From contig NZ_FNUC01000004.1 in NCBI RefSeq assembly GCF_900106035.1, forward strand, positions 868,001 through 932,000: a DNA stretch of 64,000 nucleotides, given 5' to 3'. The DNA comes from Jiangella alba (GTDB taxonomy: Bacteria; Actinomycetota; Actinomycetes; Jiangellales; Jiangellaceae). Both the position numbers and the translations under genes were made by a program. Positions 8,808 to 17,055 of the stretch are shown here, one piece after another. Numbering within the stretch: position 1 is the stretch's first letter; every line of letters starts with the position of its first letter. Under the pieces are notes generated by a model, which was not told where the DNA came from, searched no databases, and saw nothing but the letters and a program-made list of their open reading frames with translations.

Positions 8808-11138
8808 TCACTCGTGCTCGATCTCCGCGATGACGGTGGCGCCGAGGGTCCGTTCGAGCAGTTCGCGCTCGGACACGCCGTTGTCGGCCAGATCTTCGTC
8901 GTCGGGGTCGGCGTCGTCGTCGGTGGCCTGGCGGTCTGTGGGTGCGGTCGTGGCCGCGGGGGCGGCGCCCTGTTGCTGGACGCGGCGGGCGGCCGCCTTG
9001 GCCGCGGCGGCCCGGCCCTGGGCGGCGGGCGCGTCGGCGCTGGTCCCGTTGGCGCCGGGCTCGTCGGCGCCGGCTGGGGGCGAGGCGGGCGCGGGATCGG
9101 TGGGCGGTGCGGGAGCGGGCGGCTCGGGCGCCGGGGGGGACGCCGCCGGCTGCGCGGGGCGGGTCGGCGCGGACGGTGCGGCGGCACGGTTCTGCGCCGA
9201 CGGGTCCGCGGACGGGTCGACGATGGCCTCGATGCGCAGGTCGAGCAGCAGGACGTCCTTGATGGCCTGCTGCAGGCTCTCCTGGAAGTCCGCGCGGCGG
9301 GCGAACGTGTCGCGCAGGGTCGGCTGGCGGAAGGCCAAGGTCAGCACACCGTCTGACACGTCGGAGACGACGGACTCCTGGGAGATCAGGCTCCACGGGG
9401 TGCGCTTGATCTCCTTGAGCCGGACCAGCACCTCCGGCCACATGCGGCGCAGGTCGGCGACGCCGCCCGAGGCACCGGACGCGCCTGCCGACGGGATCGG
9501 CTGCGGCGGGGTGGCGGGCTCGGGCGGTGCGGCCTGCGGTGGTGCCGTCTGCGCAGGTGGCGCGGCCTGCGGTGGTGGCGTGGCCTGCGGTGGTGCCGTC
9601 TGCGCGGGTGGGGCCGTCGGCGCGGCCTGGGTGGGCGGCGGCTGGTCGGCCGGGGGCGCTGTCGGTCGTTCGGGCGCAGCCGGCTCGGCGACGGGCTCGG
9701 GCGTCGGCTCGGCGACGGGCTCGGGTGGCACGAGGTCGGCGGGCGGTTCCGCCGGCGGCGCACTCGGTGCCGGCTCGGGCGTCGTCGGCGCGGCGGCGGG
9801 GGGTTCGGCCGCGGCAGGTGGCGCCGCCGTCGTCGTCGGAGCCTCGGCGGCCGGGCTGACCCGGGCGAACGCGGCCGCTCGCCTGGACATCCCCGCCGTC
9901 ACCTCGGCCACCGGCGCCGGGGCCGGAGTCTGCGCGGCGTCAGCCTGCGTGGAGGCCGGCGGCAGTGGCTCGCCACCGGTCAGCCGTCGCTCGACGCGGT
10001 CGAGGCGGGCCTGGATGCCGGACACGGTGTCGTCGGCGCCGGGCAGCAGCAGCCGCGCGCACACCAGTTCCAGTTGCAGCCGCGTGGGCGTGGCGCCCTT
10101 CATGGCGGTGATGCCCTCGTCGACCACGGCCGCGAGCCGGACGAGGTCGGACGGCCCGAACTGCGACGCCTGGATGGCCATGCGCTCCGCCTGCTCGGGC
10201 GGGAGGTCGAGCAGGCCCTCGGCGACGGCGTCGGGGGCGGCGCGCAGGACGATGAGGTCGCGGAACCGCTCGAGGAGGTCGGTGAGGAACCGGCGCGGGT
10301 CGTGCCCGGCGTCCATCACCTGGTCGACCGCGGCGTAGACGGATCGCCCGTCGCTCGCCGACACGGCCTCGACGATCTGGTCGAGCATGGCGGCGTCGGT
10401 GAACCCCAGCAGCGCCACCGCGAGGTCGTACGTCACGCCGTCGTCGCCCGCACCGGCGATGAGCTGGCCCAGGATCGACTGGGCGTCGCGCGCGGACCCC
10501 GCCCCGGCCCGGGCGACGAGCGCCAGCGCGGCGGGCTCGATGGGCACGCCCTCCTGCTCGCAGATCCAGCCGAGGTTCTGCTGCAGCGTCTTCGTCGGGA
10601 TGAGCCGGAAGGGATAGTGGTGCGTGCGCGAGCGGATGGTGCCGATGATCTTGTCGGGGGCCGTGGTGGCGAAGATGAACTTGAGGTGCGCCGGCGGCTC
10701 CTCGATCAGCTTGAGCAGCGCGTTCGCCGCGCCCGGCCCGAGCTGGTGCGCCTCGTCGATGATGTAGATCTTGAACCGCGACGACACCGGCGCGAAATGC
10801 GCCTTCTCGCGCAGGTCGCGCGCGTCGTCGACCAGCCCGTGCGTGGCGGCGTCGAGCTCGACGACGTCGATGTTGCCGGACCCGTTCGGCGCGAGGTCGA
10901 GGCACGACTGGCACTGCCCGCACGGCTCGTCGGTGGGGCCCTTCTCGCAGTTCAGCGACCGCGCCAGAATGCGCGCCGACGACGTCTTGCCGCAGCCGCG
11001 CGGCCCGGAGAACAGGTAGGCGTGGTGGACGCGGTCGTTGGCCAGCGCTCGCATCAGCGGGACGGTGACATGCTCCTGCCCGACCACGTCAGCGAACCGG
11101 CCTGGCCGATAGGTGCGATACAGAGCGAGCGACGACAC
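8808..11138 (-). CDS. dnaX: DNA polymerase III subunits gamma/tau
   Basis: A 776-residue clamp-loader ATPase. The N-terminal AAA+ module carries GPRGCGKTSSA (Walker A), a zinc-binding CEKGP...CGQCQSC, IIDEAHQLG (Walker B) and GAGSARDAQSILGQ (sensor region). A long Ala/Pro-rich linker follows, then a C-terminal tau-like domain (WPEVLVRLKEIKRTPWSLI). The GTG at 11138 (VSSLALYRTYRPGRF) is the usual start for the family; AGGG lies 8 bp upstream. I saw no slippery run that would obviously give a separate gamma form, so a single tau product is expected. The Pro/Ala repeats (QAAPPAQTAPPQA) make the linker sequence low-complexity. Confidence 0.95.
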   Translation of the reverse strand: MSSLALYRTYRPGRFADVVGQEHVTVPLMRALANDRVHHAYLFSGPRGCGKTSSARILARSLNCEKGPTDEPCGQCQSCLDLAPNGSGNIDVVELDAATHGLVDDARDLREKAHFAPVSSRFKIYIIDEAHQLGPGAANALLKLIEEPPAHLKFIFATTAPDKIIGTIRSRTHHYPFRLIPTKTLQQNLGWICEQEGVPIEPAALALVARAGAGSARDAQSILGQLIAGAGDDGVTYDLAVALLGFTDAAMLDQIVEAVSASDGRSVYAAVDQVMDAGHDPRRFLTDLLERFRDLIVLRAAPDAVAEGLLDLPPEQAERMAIQASQFGPSDLVRLAAVVDEGITAMKGATPTRLQLELVCARLLLPGADDTVSGIQARLDRVERRLTGGEPLPPASTQADAAQTPAPAPVAEVTAGMSRRAAAFARVSPAAEAPTTTAAPPAAAEPPAAAPTTPEPAPSAPPAEPPADLVPPEPVAEPTPEPVAEPAAPERPTAPPADQPPPTQAAPTAPPAQTAPPQATPPPQAAPPAQTAPPQAAPPEPATPPQPIPSAGASGASGGVADLRRMWPEVLVRLKEIKRTPWSLISQESVVSDVSDGVLTLAFRQPTLRDTFARRADFQESLQQAIKDVLLLDLRIEAIVDPSADPSAQNRAAAPSAPTRPAQPAASPPAPEPPAPAPPTDPAPASPPAGADEPGANGTSADAPAAQGRAAAAKAAARRVQQQGAAPAATTAPTDRQATDDDADPDDEDLADNGVSERELLERTLGATVIAEIEHE

Positions 11139-11189
11139 CTTGCGAACCCTAGTCGTCCGCACCGACAGATTCCCATCGCGGACGTGAAA

Positions 11190-11279
11190 GGACCCCTCGC
11201 GCACCCGGTAGAGCCCACTTACCCTTGCTGCCTTCCGGCCCTGGGGGAGTTAGGCGGGGTGCCGCCACGCGAGGGGTCG
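11190..11279 (-). ncRNA. ffs: Signal recognition particle RNA (4.5S, small type)
   Basis: The minus strand contains the conserved apical SRP domain: GGCCGGAAGGCAGCA followed by AGGGTAAG. The ends pair as an 11-bp stem (11191-11201 with 11268-11278), giving a single hairpin of about 90 nt. The RNA binds Ffh and targets membrane proteins to the translocon. Its position just upstream of dnaX is typical of actinobacteria. The ends are estimated from the stem. Confidence 0.92.
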
Positions 11280-11366
11280 GCTGTCAGTGTACGTGCTCGC
11301 CCGCCCGGAGCCACATCCGTACCGTCGATTTCAGGCGGAGCACCGTTGTCCGATAGCCTCTCCGGC

Positions 11367-11454
11367 GGAGGATTCGCCTAGTGGCCTAGGGCGCACGCTT
11401 GGAAAGCGTGTTGGGAGCAATCCCTCAGGGGTTCGAATCCCCTATCCTCCGCCA
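11367..11454 (+). tRNA. tRNA-Ser(GGA)
   Basis: The acceptor stem GGAGGAT (11367-11373) pairs with ATCCTCC (11444-11450). The anticodon stem CACGC/GCGTG encloses TTGGAAA, with anticodon GGA at 11401-11403, reading UCC/UCU serine codons. There is a long variable arm as in all tRNA-Ser, a GTTCGAATC T-loop, and an encoded CCA at 11452-11454. Confidence 0.96.
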
Positions 11455-11475
11455 CGCTCACCAGCACCGACGTCC

Positions 11476-11502
11476 GGGGCCGTCTCCTCAGGGAACGGCC
11501 CC
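11476..11502 (+). terminator. Hairpin downstream of tRNA-Ser
   Basis: GGGGCCGT at 11476-11483 pairs with ACGGCCCC at 11495-11502 across an 11-nt loop, 21 bp after the tRNA CCA end. There is no clear T-run, as is common in high-GC genomes. Confidence 0.5.
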
Positions 11503-11671
11503 GAGGTGCTCGTAGTCTCAGTTCCGGTCTCATTTGCCCTCGTCAACAGGCTTCTTGTCGTCGCTCTGGTTCGCCCACTGCGTGCAGCACGAGCGCCCGG
11601 TCGGCAGTCACCGACGTCCAGCGAGTGGGCAACGCGTGTTGCGACCCGTCCTCGGCGGCCATGGTGTGACG

Positions 11672-12658
11672 TCACACCCGGCGACGGCTGAGTTCGTCGC
11701 ACTCGTGCCAATACGTCGCGTCCTCCAGGTCGTTGGCGATCTCCTGGCGAAGATCTGACGAGATCTCGTGCAGTCCCGGCGTCGGTCCTGGGGTCGAGAC
11801 GTTCAGGAGGTCATCCAGCTCCACCGACACCGTCACGGCCTGCCAGCCGAAATAGGCGGCGACGGCGTCGATAGTGAGATGCGGACGCCAGCGGTTGAGC
11901 AGCGCATAGGTGAGCACCTGGTCGAGCACCGCGCGCATCTCCGCAGCCGGATCGGCATAGTTCTTCACCTCGACGACGGTCGTCCCGATGAGCAGGTCGG
12001 CCACCGCGTAGCCAGAGGCCAGCTCGATCTGGACGAGCGAAAGCTCGCCGAGATCACTCAGGCTGGAACGACCGACATCCAGGTAGGCCTGCCAGAGCGG
12101 TGTCATTGCCCGGGTGACCTCGCGATCATGATCAGGGTGGGTCTGGCGCCCGACGCCGTTGAGCCCCTTCACGGCGATGCGTCGTTGGAGCTCCGTGGAC
12201 TCGTGTCGGCACACCCGCGCCGTGCGCGCGTCCGCAGCTGCGGCGTAGCAGGCCAGGAGCGCTTCGACCTGATCGTCATCGACGATCGTCGGATGCGTCG
12301 CCCTCGTCCAGCTCAAGATCGTCGGTTCGGTGATGTCGGGTAGCTGCCACTCTGGCGCCACGCGATCGAAGCCAGCGACCCGCAGCAACGTCTCGCACCG
12401 TTCGGCCGTCAGGCTCCGCAGCACTGGCAGGTACGCCGGCTTCGATGCCAGGTCGAGGCCGATCCGCATCTCCAACGCCGTCCCGATGAACGTGTAGTCG
12501 CCGTAGGCACCGAGACGCATTGGCTGCCGCGGCGATCTACCGACCTCACGGCTCCACTCGTCGGCGACCTGATGGCGGGCGGGAAGGCGTTCGTCCAGGA
12601 AGCGCCGCAGCGCACTGTCGCTCTGGTAGACATCGTTCCAGACACCCACTGCGAACAC
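11672..12658 (-). CDS. Predicted PD-(D/E)XK nuclease-like protein
   Basis: A 328-residue protein I cannot place in a named family. In the second half, the pattern SGYAVADLLIGTTVVEVKNYADP has the D...(E)xK arrangement of the restriction-endonuclease fold, with a downstream Gln in LDQVLTYALL. The first half is helical with no motif I recognise. No membrane segment or signal is seen. It sits just past a tRNA-Ser gene, a usual landing site for mobile DNA, and has no partner methylase or helicase nearby. A role in DNA or RNA processing or in defence is only a suggestion. The start is uncertain: the GTG at 12658 has a too-close GAAGGGA, and the GTG at 12649 would space better. Confidence 0.5.
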   Translation of the reverse strand: MFAVGVWNDVYQSDSALRRFLDERLPARHQVADEWSREVGRSPRQPMRLGAYGDYTFIGTALEMRIGLDLASKPAYLPVLRSLTAERCETLLRVAGFDRVAPEWQLPDITEPTILSWTRATHPTIVDDDQVEALLACYAAAADARTARVCRHESTELQRRIAVKGLNGVGRQTHPDHDREVTRAMTPLWQAYLDVGRSSLSDLGELSLVQIELASGYAVADLLIGTTVVEVKNYADPAAEMRAVLDQVLTYALLNRWRPHLTIDAVAAYFGWQAVTVSVELDDLLNVSTPGPTPGLHEISSDLRQEIANDLEDATYWHECDELSRRRV

Positions 12659-12724
12659 GTCCCTTCACCGACGTCGGGAGATCGATCTTCGCGGCCGGGT
12701 CCGACACAACGCGCCGAGCAGCGG

Positions 12725-13504
12725 TCAGGTGAGGAACTCCCGCACGACGGCGGCGGTGTGGGGCGGCGAGATGGTGTGGTCCGCGCCACCGGGGACGGTG
12801 AGGTAGCGGGCGTCCGGCAGGAGGGACGGCAGGGCTTCGGCCGTGCGCCGCAGGACCGGCCAGGTCTCCTCGCCCGTCAGAACCAGCACCGGCACCTGCA
12901 CCGCACGCATCTCCGGGGTCGGCTGGTCGTACGGGGGCGCGGTGAGGGTGGCGTCGTAGACGACGGTGGGGGCGATGGCCTCGAGCTGCGGGAAGAACGG
13001 CGACTGCCGGATCCCGGCGACCATCTCCGGCGGCAGCCCGATCCCCTCCAGCTGGAACGTCGTGACGGCGTCGGCGCGGCGGCCGGCGGTGATCAGCGAC
13101 GCGAGCCGAGAGGGGAGGTCGGCCGGCCGCCGGTCGTCCGTCGTCAGGGCGAACGGCGCCTCGTACATGACCAGCGAGGACACGACGACGCCGCGGGAGG
13201 CGGCGAGCAGGGCGAGGTTCGCGCCGGACGAGAAGCCGAACACGGCCGCCGACCCGCCGACGGCCGTCAGGACGGCGTCGAGGTCCTCGATCTCGCGGTC
13301 GACGGCGTAGGGGGCGGTGTCGCCGCTGTCGCCGCGGCCGCGCCGGTCGTAGCAGACGACGGTGTGGGACGAGGCCAGCTCGGCGGCGACGGGTGCCAGC
13401 GTGTGCCGGTCGTTGAACGCGCCGGAGACGAAGACGATCGGGGCGCCGGATCCGGAGCGGTCGTAGGCGATCGTGGTGCCGTCGGCGGACGTGGTGGTGA
13501 ACAT
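12725..13504 (-). CDS. Alpha/beta hydrolase
   Basis: A 259-residue alpha/beta-hydrolase fold protein: an oxyanion-hole region IVFVSGAFNDRH, YDRRGRGDSGD, nucleophile elbow GFSSGAN, and a late GGADHTIS carrying the catalytic His. The acid residue is probably in VLVLTGEETW. The family cleaves esters, epoxides, lactones or other small substrates; this one's substrate is unknown. The ATG at 13504 follows CGAGGAG by 6-7 bp, which fixes the start. It is divergent from the YCII/sigma-factor pair, 56 bp away, so the regions may share control. Confidence 0.85.
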   Translation of the reverse strand: MFTTTSADGTTIAYDRSGSGAPIVFVSGAFNDRHTLAPVAAELASSHTVVCYDRRGRGDSGDTAPYAVDREIEDLDAVLTAVGGSAAVFGFSSGANLALLAASRGVVVSSLVMYEAPFALTTDDRRPADLPSRLASLITAGRRADAVTTFQLEGIGLPPEMVAGIRQSPFFPQLEAIAPTVVYDATLTAPPYDQPTPEMRAVQVPVLVLTGEETWPVLRRTAEALPSLLPDARYLTVPGGADHTISPPHTAAVVREFLT

Positions 13505-13560
13505 CGGATGCTCCTCGAAGTAGCGACGGGTCGACCCCACGACGAACGGGATGGCGCACG

Positions 13561-13914
13561 ATGGACACCATGAGCCAGCCGATTCGGTACCTGCTGCTGA
13601 TCAGCGCCGACGAGGAGCGCGAGCCCGACATCGCCGACGGCGACGGGCTGCGCCGGTTCCACGCGTGGATGGCCGACCTCGAGCGGCGCGGGGTGCTGCG
13701 GGCACACGAGGGCCTGTACCCGAGCCGGACGGCGACAACGGTGCGGGTCCGCGACGGCGACGTGCTGCGCACGGACGGTCCGTTCATGGAGACGAAGGAC
13801 CAGATCGGCGGCTTCGCGCTGATCGAGTGCGCCGATCTGGACGAAGCGGTCGAGATCGCCTCCGGGCACCCCGCCGCCCGGTTCGGGCAGGTCGAGATCC
13901 GTCCGGTCCGATGA
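13561..13914 (+). CDS. YCII/DGPF domain protein, partner of the sigma factor
   Basis: A 117-residue ferredoxin-like-fold protein of the YCII family, with the DGPFMETKDQIGGFALIECAD motif that names the DGPF group. DGPF proteins are the standard genomic partners of ECF42-type sigma factors. Their exact role is not settled. The stop overlaps the downstream sigma-factor ATG by 4 bp (ATGA), so the two are coupled. A second ATG three codons in (13570) is an alternative start. Confidence 0.87.
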   Translation: MDTMSQPIRYLLLISADEEREPDIADGDGLRRFHAWMADLERRGVLRAHEGLYPSRTATTVRVRDGDVLRTDGPFMETKDQIGGFALIECADLDEAVEIASGHPAARFGQVEIRPVR

Positions 13915-15368
13915 ACGACGCCGAGTTGTCAGTGCCCGCCCGTAGGGTGGGCACCCTCCCTAGCGGGGCGGGTCATGCCAACGTCGACGCCGGCGCCGAC
14001 GTGGGCGCTGCCGTGGCCGACGCGTTCCGGGACGAGTGGGGACGGGTCGTCGCGACGTTGATCGGGTGGGGCGGCGACTGGGATCTCGCCGAAGAGTCCG
14101 CCGCCGACGCGTTCACCGCGGCGCTCGAGACCTGGCCGCGCGACGGAGTCCCGGACCGGCCCGGCGCCTGGCTCACGACGACGGCGCGGCGCCGGGCACT
14201 GGACCGGCTGCGCCGGGCGAAGGCCGGCGCAGCGAAGCTTCGGCTGCTGGCGGCGACGGCGGACGAACCGCCGGGCGAGCCCGACCTGCCGGACGAGCCG
14301 GACCAGGCGCCGAGCACCGGGCATCCCGGCGTCCCGCCACGCGAGCATCCCGGCGGCCCACCGCGCGAGCATCCCGGCGTCCCGCGAGCCGGCCGTCCAG
14401 GCGGCCCACCGACCCCATTTCCGGGCGGGCGGCACGTGCGCCTCGACGACGACCGGCTGCGGCTGCTCTACACGTGCTGCCACCCGGCGCTGGCGTTCGA
14501 GGCGCAGGTCGCGCTGGCGTTGCGCACGCTGACGGGCCTGACGACGGCGGAGATCGCGCGAGCGTTCCTGGTGCCCGAGGCGACGATGGCGAAGCGGCTG
14601 GTCCGGGCGAAGGGCAAGATCCGGGCCGCCGCGATCCCGTACCGCGTGCCGCCGCCGGACGAACTCCCGGAGCGCACGCACGCCGTCCTCGGCGTCGTCT
14701 ACCTGCTCTTCAACGAGGGCTACGGCGCCACCAGCGGCGACGGGCTGATGCGGCCGGAACTCACCCACGAGGCGCTGCGGCTGGCCGCCCTGGTGACCGA
14801 GCTGCTGCCGGACGACCCCGAGCCGCTCGGCCTGCTCGCGCTGCTCCGCCTGCACGACGCCCGCGCGGCGACGCGGGTCGGCGGGGAGGGCGAACTGGTC
14901 CCGCTGGAGGAGCAGGACCGCGGCCGCTGGGACCGCCCGGCCATCGCGGGCGCCGTCGAGCTGCTCCAGCGGGCGCTGACGTGGGAGCGTCCCGGCCCGT
15001 ACCAGCTGCAGGCGATGATCGCGGCCTGTCACGCGGTCGCCCCGCGGGCCGAGGACACCGACTGGCCGCGCATCGTCCGGCTCTACGACCAGCTGCTGGA
15101 GCAGCAGCCGACGCCGGTGGTGCGGCTGAACCGGGCGGTCGCGGTCGGGATGGCGGACGGCCCGGCGGCCGGGCTCGCGCAGGTCGACGCCGTCGCGGCC
15201 GAGTTGGACGGCTACGGCTTGCTGCCCGCGACCCGCGCGGACCTGCTCCGCCGGTTGGGCGACCACGCGGGCGCCGCGACGCAGTATCGCGCGGCGCTGG
15301 CGGCGGCCGGCAACGACGGCGAGCGCCGCTACCTGGCCCGGCGCATCGCCGAACTGGCGCCGGGCTGA
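13911..15368 (+). CDS. ECF42-type RNA polymerase sigma factor
   Basis: A 485-residue sigma factor, long because of a C-terminal TPR-like extension, as in the ECF42 group. Sigma region 2: FRDEWGRVVATLIGWGGDWDLAEESAADAFTAALETWP, then GAWLTTTARRRALDRLRR. Region 4: LALRTLTGLTTAEIARAFLVPEATMAKRLVRAKGKI. The extension includes the conserved LYLLFNEGYGATSGD-like stretch (VYLLFNEGYGATSGDGLMRPEL) and PTPVVRLNRAVAVGMADG. ECF42 factors lack classical anti-sigma partners; the extension is thought to control them. The linker between regions 2 and 4 carries a tandem HPGVPPRE repeat not expected for the family. It is coupled to the DGPF gene by an ATGA overlap. Confidence 0.93.
   Translation: MNDAELSVPARRVGTLPSGAGHANVDAGADVGAAVADAFRDEWGRVVATLIGWGGDWDLAEESAADAFTAALETWPRDGVPDRPGAWLTTTARRRALDRLRRAKAGAAKLRLLAATADEPPGEPDLPDEPDQAPSTGHPGVPPREHPGGPPREHPGVPRAGRPGGPPTPFPGGRHVRLDDDRLRLLYTCCHPALAFEAQVALALRTLTGLTTAEIARAFLVPEATMAKRLVRAKGKIRAAAIPYRVPPPDELPERTHAVLGVVYLLFNEGYGATSGDGLMRPELTHEALRLAALVTELLPDDPEPLGLLALLRLHDARAATRVGGEGELVPLEEQDRGRWDRPAIAGAVELLQRALTWERPGPYQLQAMIAACHAVAPRAEDTDWPRIVRLYDQLLEQQPTPVVRLNRAVAVGMADGPAAGLAQVDAVAAELDGYGLLPATRADLLRRLGDHAGAATQYRAALAAAGNDGERRYLARRIAELAPG
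14321..14392 (+). repeat. Three 24-bp tandem repeats inside the sigma factor
   Basis: Three in-frame copies of a 24-bp unit start GCATCCCGGCG at 14321, 14345 and 14369, followed by a degenerate fourth. They encode an eight-residue unit of the form HPGVPPRE in the linker between sigma regions 2 and 4. Copy number could vary without breaking the frame. Confidence 0.88.
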
Positions 15369-15465
15369 ACGCCGGGCGTCGCGGCGACAAGTGCGGCGCA
15401 AGCAGCAGGTAAGCGGCCGTCGGCACACTCCGAGCACCTGTCCGACCGAGCTTGGAGCACGACGA

Positions 15466-15990
15466 ATGACGCTACGTACAACGACCCGCACCCGGCCGCG
15501 GCGGTCGCGCAGGCTGGCCCGGTGGGCCGCCGCGGTCGCCGGCGCCGTCGCCCTGACCTCCGTCGCACTGCCGGGCGTGGCCGCGCCGAGCGGGCCGAAG
15601 CCCGGCGACGTCGCCACCAGGGGCTGCTGGGAGCAGCCCAACCCGGACGGCAGAATCTGGACGAAGTCGATCAACGGCGCGTCCGTGACGTTCTACGAGC
15701 GCGGCGAGAAGCTCGTGGTGTCCGACAACAAGTCCAACGGGTGGCGCGCCGTGGCGTTGTTCACCTGGTGCGAAGGGCCGTACCTCTCCCAGGGCGTCTG
15801 GCGCGAGTCGCCGTCGACGTCCAGCGGCTGGCTGCACCGGGACAGCGGCCCCGACCAGGGTTCGATCGACACGAAGACGTACAGTTTCAACCTCGCGGAG
15901 GGCCGCCGGGTCATCTTCCGGGTCTGTGAGAAGAAGATGTCCACCGGCCAGCTGCGCAACTGCTCGAACACCGTCGAGGCGTACTCCTGA
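15466..15990 (+). CDS. Small secreted protein, unknown function
   Basis: A 174-residue protein with an Arg-rich N-terminus, a hydrophobic stretch WAAAVAGAVALTSVALPGVA (about 25-44) and a likely signal-peptidase site after GVAAP. The mature part of about 130 residues has four cysteines (in RGCWEQP, FTWCEGP, FRVCEKK and RNCSNTV), suggesting two disulfides and a beta-rich fold. I do not recognise the family. The ATG at 15466 is supported by GGAG 9 bp upstream. A strong hairpin follows at 16003, so it is probably monocistronic. RRSRR before the hydrophobic stretch resembles a Tat motif only loosely. Confidence 0.75.
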   Translation: MTLRTTTRTRPRRSRRLARWAAAVAGAVALTSVALPGVAAPSGPKPGDVATRGCWEQPNPDGRIWTKSINGASVTFYERGEKLVVSDNKSNGWRAVALFTWCEGPYLSQGVWRESPSTSSGWLHRDSGPDQGSIDTKTYSFNLAEGRRVIFRVCEKKMSTGQLRNCSNTVEAYS

Positions 15991-16002
15991 CCCTGTACCC
16001 GT

Positions 16003-16036
16003 GAACGCGGCCGGCGAGCTCTCGCCGGCCGCGTTC
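16003..16036 (+). terminator. 16-bp perfect hairpin terminator
   Basis: GAACGCGGCCGGCGAG (16003-16018) pairs completely with CTCGCCGGCCGCGTTC (16021-16036) around a 2-nt loop, 12 bp after the secreted protein's stop. There is no T-tract. Confidence 0.7.
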
Positions 16037-16079
16037 GCACGTGGTCCGGCATATGCCAGGCAAAACGACGCCCGCCGTT

Positions 16080-16093
16080 TAGACTGCGCTAGG
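16080..16093 (+). promoter_or_regulatory. -10 element for a leaderless gene
   Basis: TAGACT at 16080-16085 lies 7 bp before the GTG at 16093, the spacing of a -10 box whose transcript begins at the start codon. No Shine-Dalgarno is present, so a leaderless mRNA is inferred. Confidence 0.5.
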
Positions 16094-16398
16094 TGATTTT
16101 CAAGCGCGTCGGAGACGGCAAGCCCTACCCCGAGCACGACACGGGTCTGCGGGCGTGGTCCGAGCTCCCCCCGCGCCAGATCCGCCTGGACGAGCTCGTC
16201 ACCACCAAACGCACGCTGAACCTCGAGACCCTGCTCGCCGACGACTCCACGTTCTACGGCGACCTCTTCGCCCACGTGGTCGAGTGGCGCGGCGAGCTGT
16301 ACCTCGAGGACGGGCTGCACCGTGCGCTCCGCGCGGCGCTGCAACAGCGCCCGGTCATCCACGCCCGCGTCCTCCTGGTTCCCGACGCCGAGGCATGA
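16093..16398 (+). CDS. ParB-like/VapB-labelled small conserved protein
   Basis: A 101-residue protein conserved in actinobacteria: MIFKRVGDGKPYPEH, IRLDELVTTKRTLNLETLLADDSTFYGDLFAHVVEWRGELYLEDGLHRALRAALQQRPVIHARVL. The DGLHRA segment and the overall pattern resemble the ParB/sulfiredoxin nuclease fold (DGHHR-type). Some databases label relatives as VapB antitoxins, but no VapC toxin is beside it, so I would not accept that label. The GTG start sits 7 bp after a -10 box (leaderless). The next gene, a LytR-C protein, follows 86 bp later. Confidence 0.7.
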   Translation: MIFKRVGDGKPYPEHDTGLRAWSELPPRQIRLDELVTTKRTLNLETLLADDSTFYGDLFAHVVEWRGELYLEDGLHRALRAALQQRPVIHARVLLVPDAEA

Positions 16399-16484
16399 CC
16401 TGCGGAAACGGGACCTGCACACTAGGCTGACCAGATCACCCCAGACCCCTGCCCTGCGGCATCGCCGCCGACCCCGGAGCACCC

Positions 16485-17045
16485 ATGGCGTTCGAGGATG
16501 AGCAGCTCACCGAGGAGGAGAGCGCACGCCGGCATCACTGGCGGCGCATCCGCACCTCGGTGACGCTGCTGGTCCTCATCGGCGTGGTCATCGGCGCCGC
16601 GTGGTACAGCTGGGCCAACGTCGTCGGCGAGGAAGAGCCGGGCACGGCGGGCTCCACCACCCAGCCGTGCGCGCCGGGCGCGCCGACGTCCGCGCCGGCG
16701 CCGGCGGACGTGCAGGTGAACGTCTACAACGCCACCGACCGCAACGGGCTGGCGTCGGCGGTGGCCCGGCAGGTCCGCGACCGCGGCTTCACCGTCGTCG
16801 ACGTCGACAACGACCCGCTGAGCAAGTCCGTTACCGGGACGGCCGAGGTGCGGTCGCGGCCCGACGACCAAGCCGCCGCCGAGCTCGTCGCGACGCTGGT
16901 GCCCGGCGCGGTGTACGTGCCGGACGAGCGCACCGAGGCGACCATCGACCTCGTCCTCGGCGACACGTTCGAGGCGCTGGCCGACCCCGCGGCGCCGCCG
17001 CCAACGCCGTCGGCCGAGCTGCCGCCCTGCCAGGCCGCGTCCTGA
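16485..17045 (+). CDS. Membrane-anchored LytR C-terminal domain protein
   Basis: A 186-residue protein with a cytoplasmic N-terminus, one transmembrane helix (about 26-48, SVTLLVLIGVVIGAAWYSWANVV) and an extracellular LytR_C domain (VQVNVYNATDRNGLASAVARQVRDRGFTVVDVDNDP through GAVYVPDERTEATIDLVLGD). LytR_C domains occur at the ends of LytR-CpsA-Psr cell-wall ligases but here stand alone, without the catalytic LCP domain. A cell-envelope role is therefore inferred. The proline-rich tail ends with a lone cysteine (PPCQAAS). The downstream antiporter is convergent, 10 bp away. Confidence 0.85.
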   Translation: MAFEDEQLTEEESARRHHWRRIRTSVTLLVLIGVVIGAAWYSWANVVGEEEPGTAGSTTQPCAPGAPTSAPAPADVQVNVYNATDRNGLASAVARQVRDRGFTVVDVDNDPLSKSVTGTAEVRSRPDDQAAAELVATLVPGAVYVPDERTEATIDLVLGDTFEALADPAAPPPTPSAELPPCQAAS

Positions 17046-17055
17046 CGCCGGCGCG

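Noticed and set aside
16093..16398. VapB antitoxin with a missing toxin
   Set aside because: No VapC-like gene is adjacent, and the protein resembles ParB-like folds more than antitoxin proteins.
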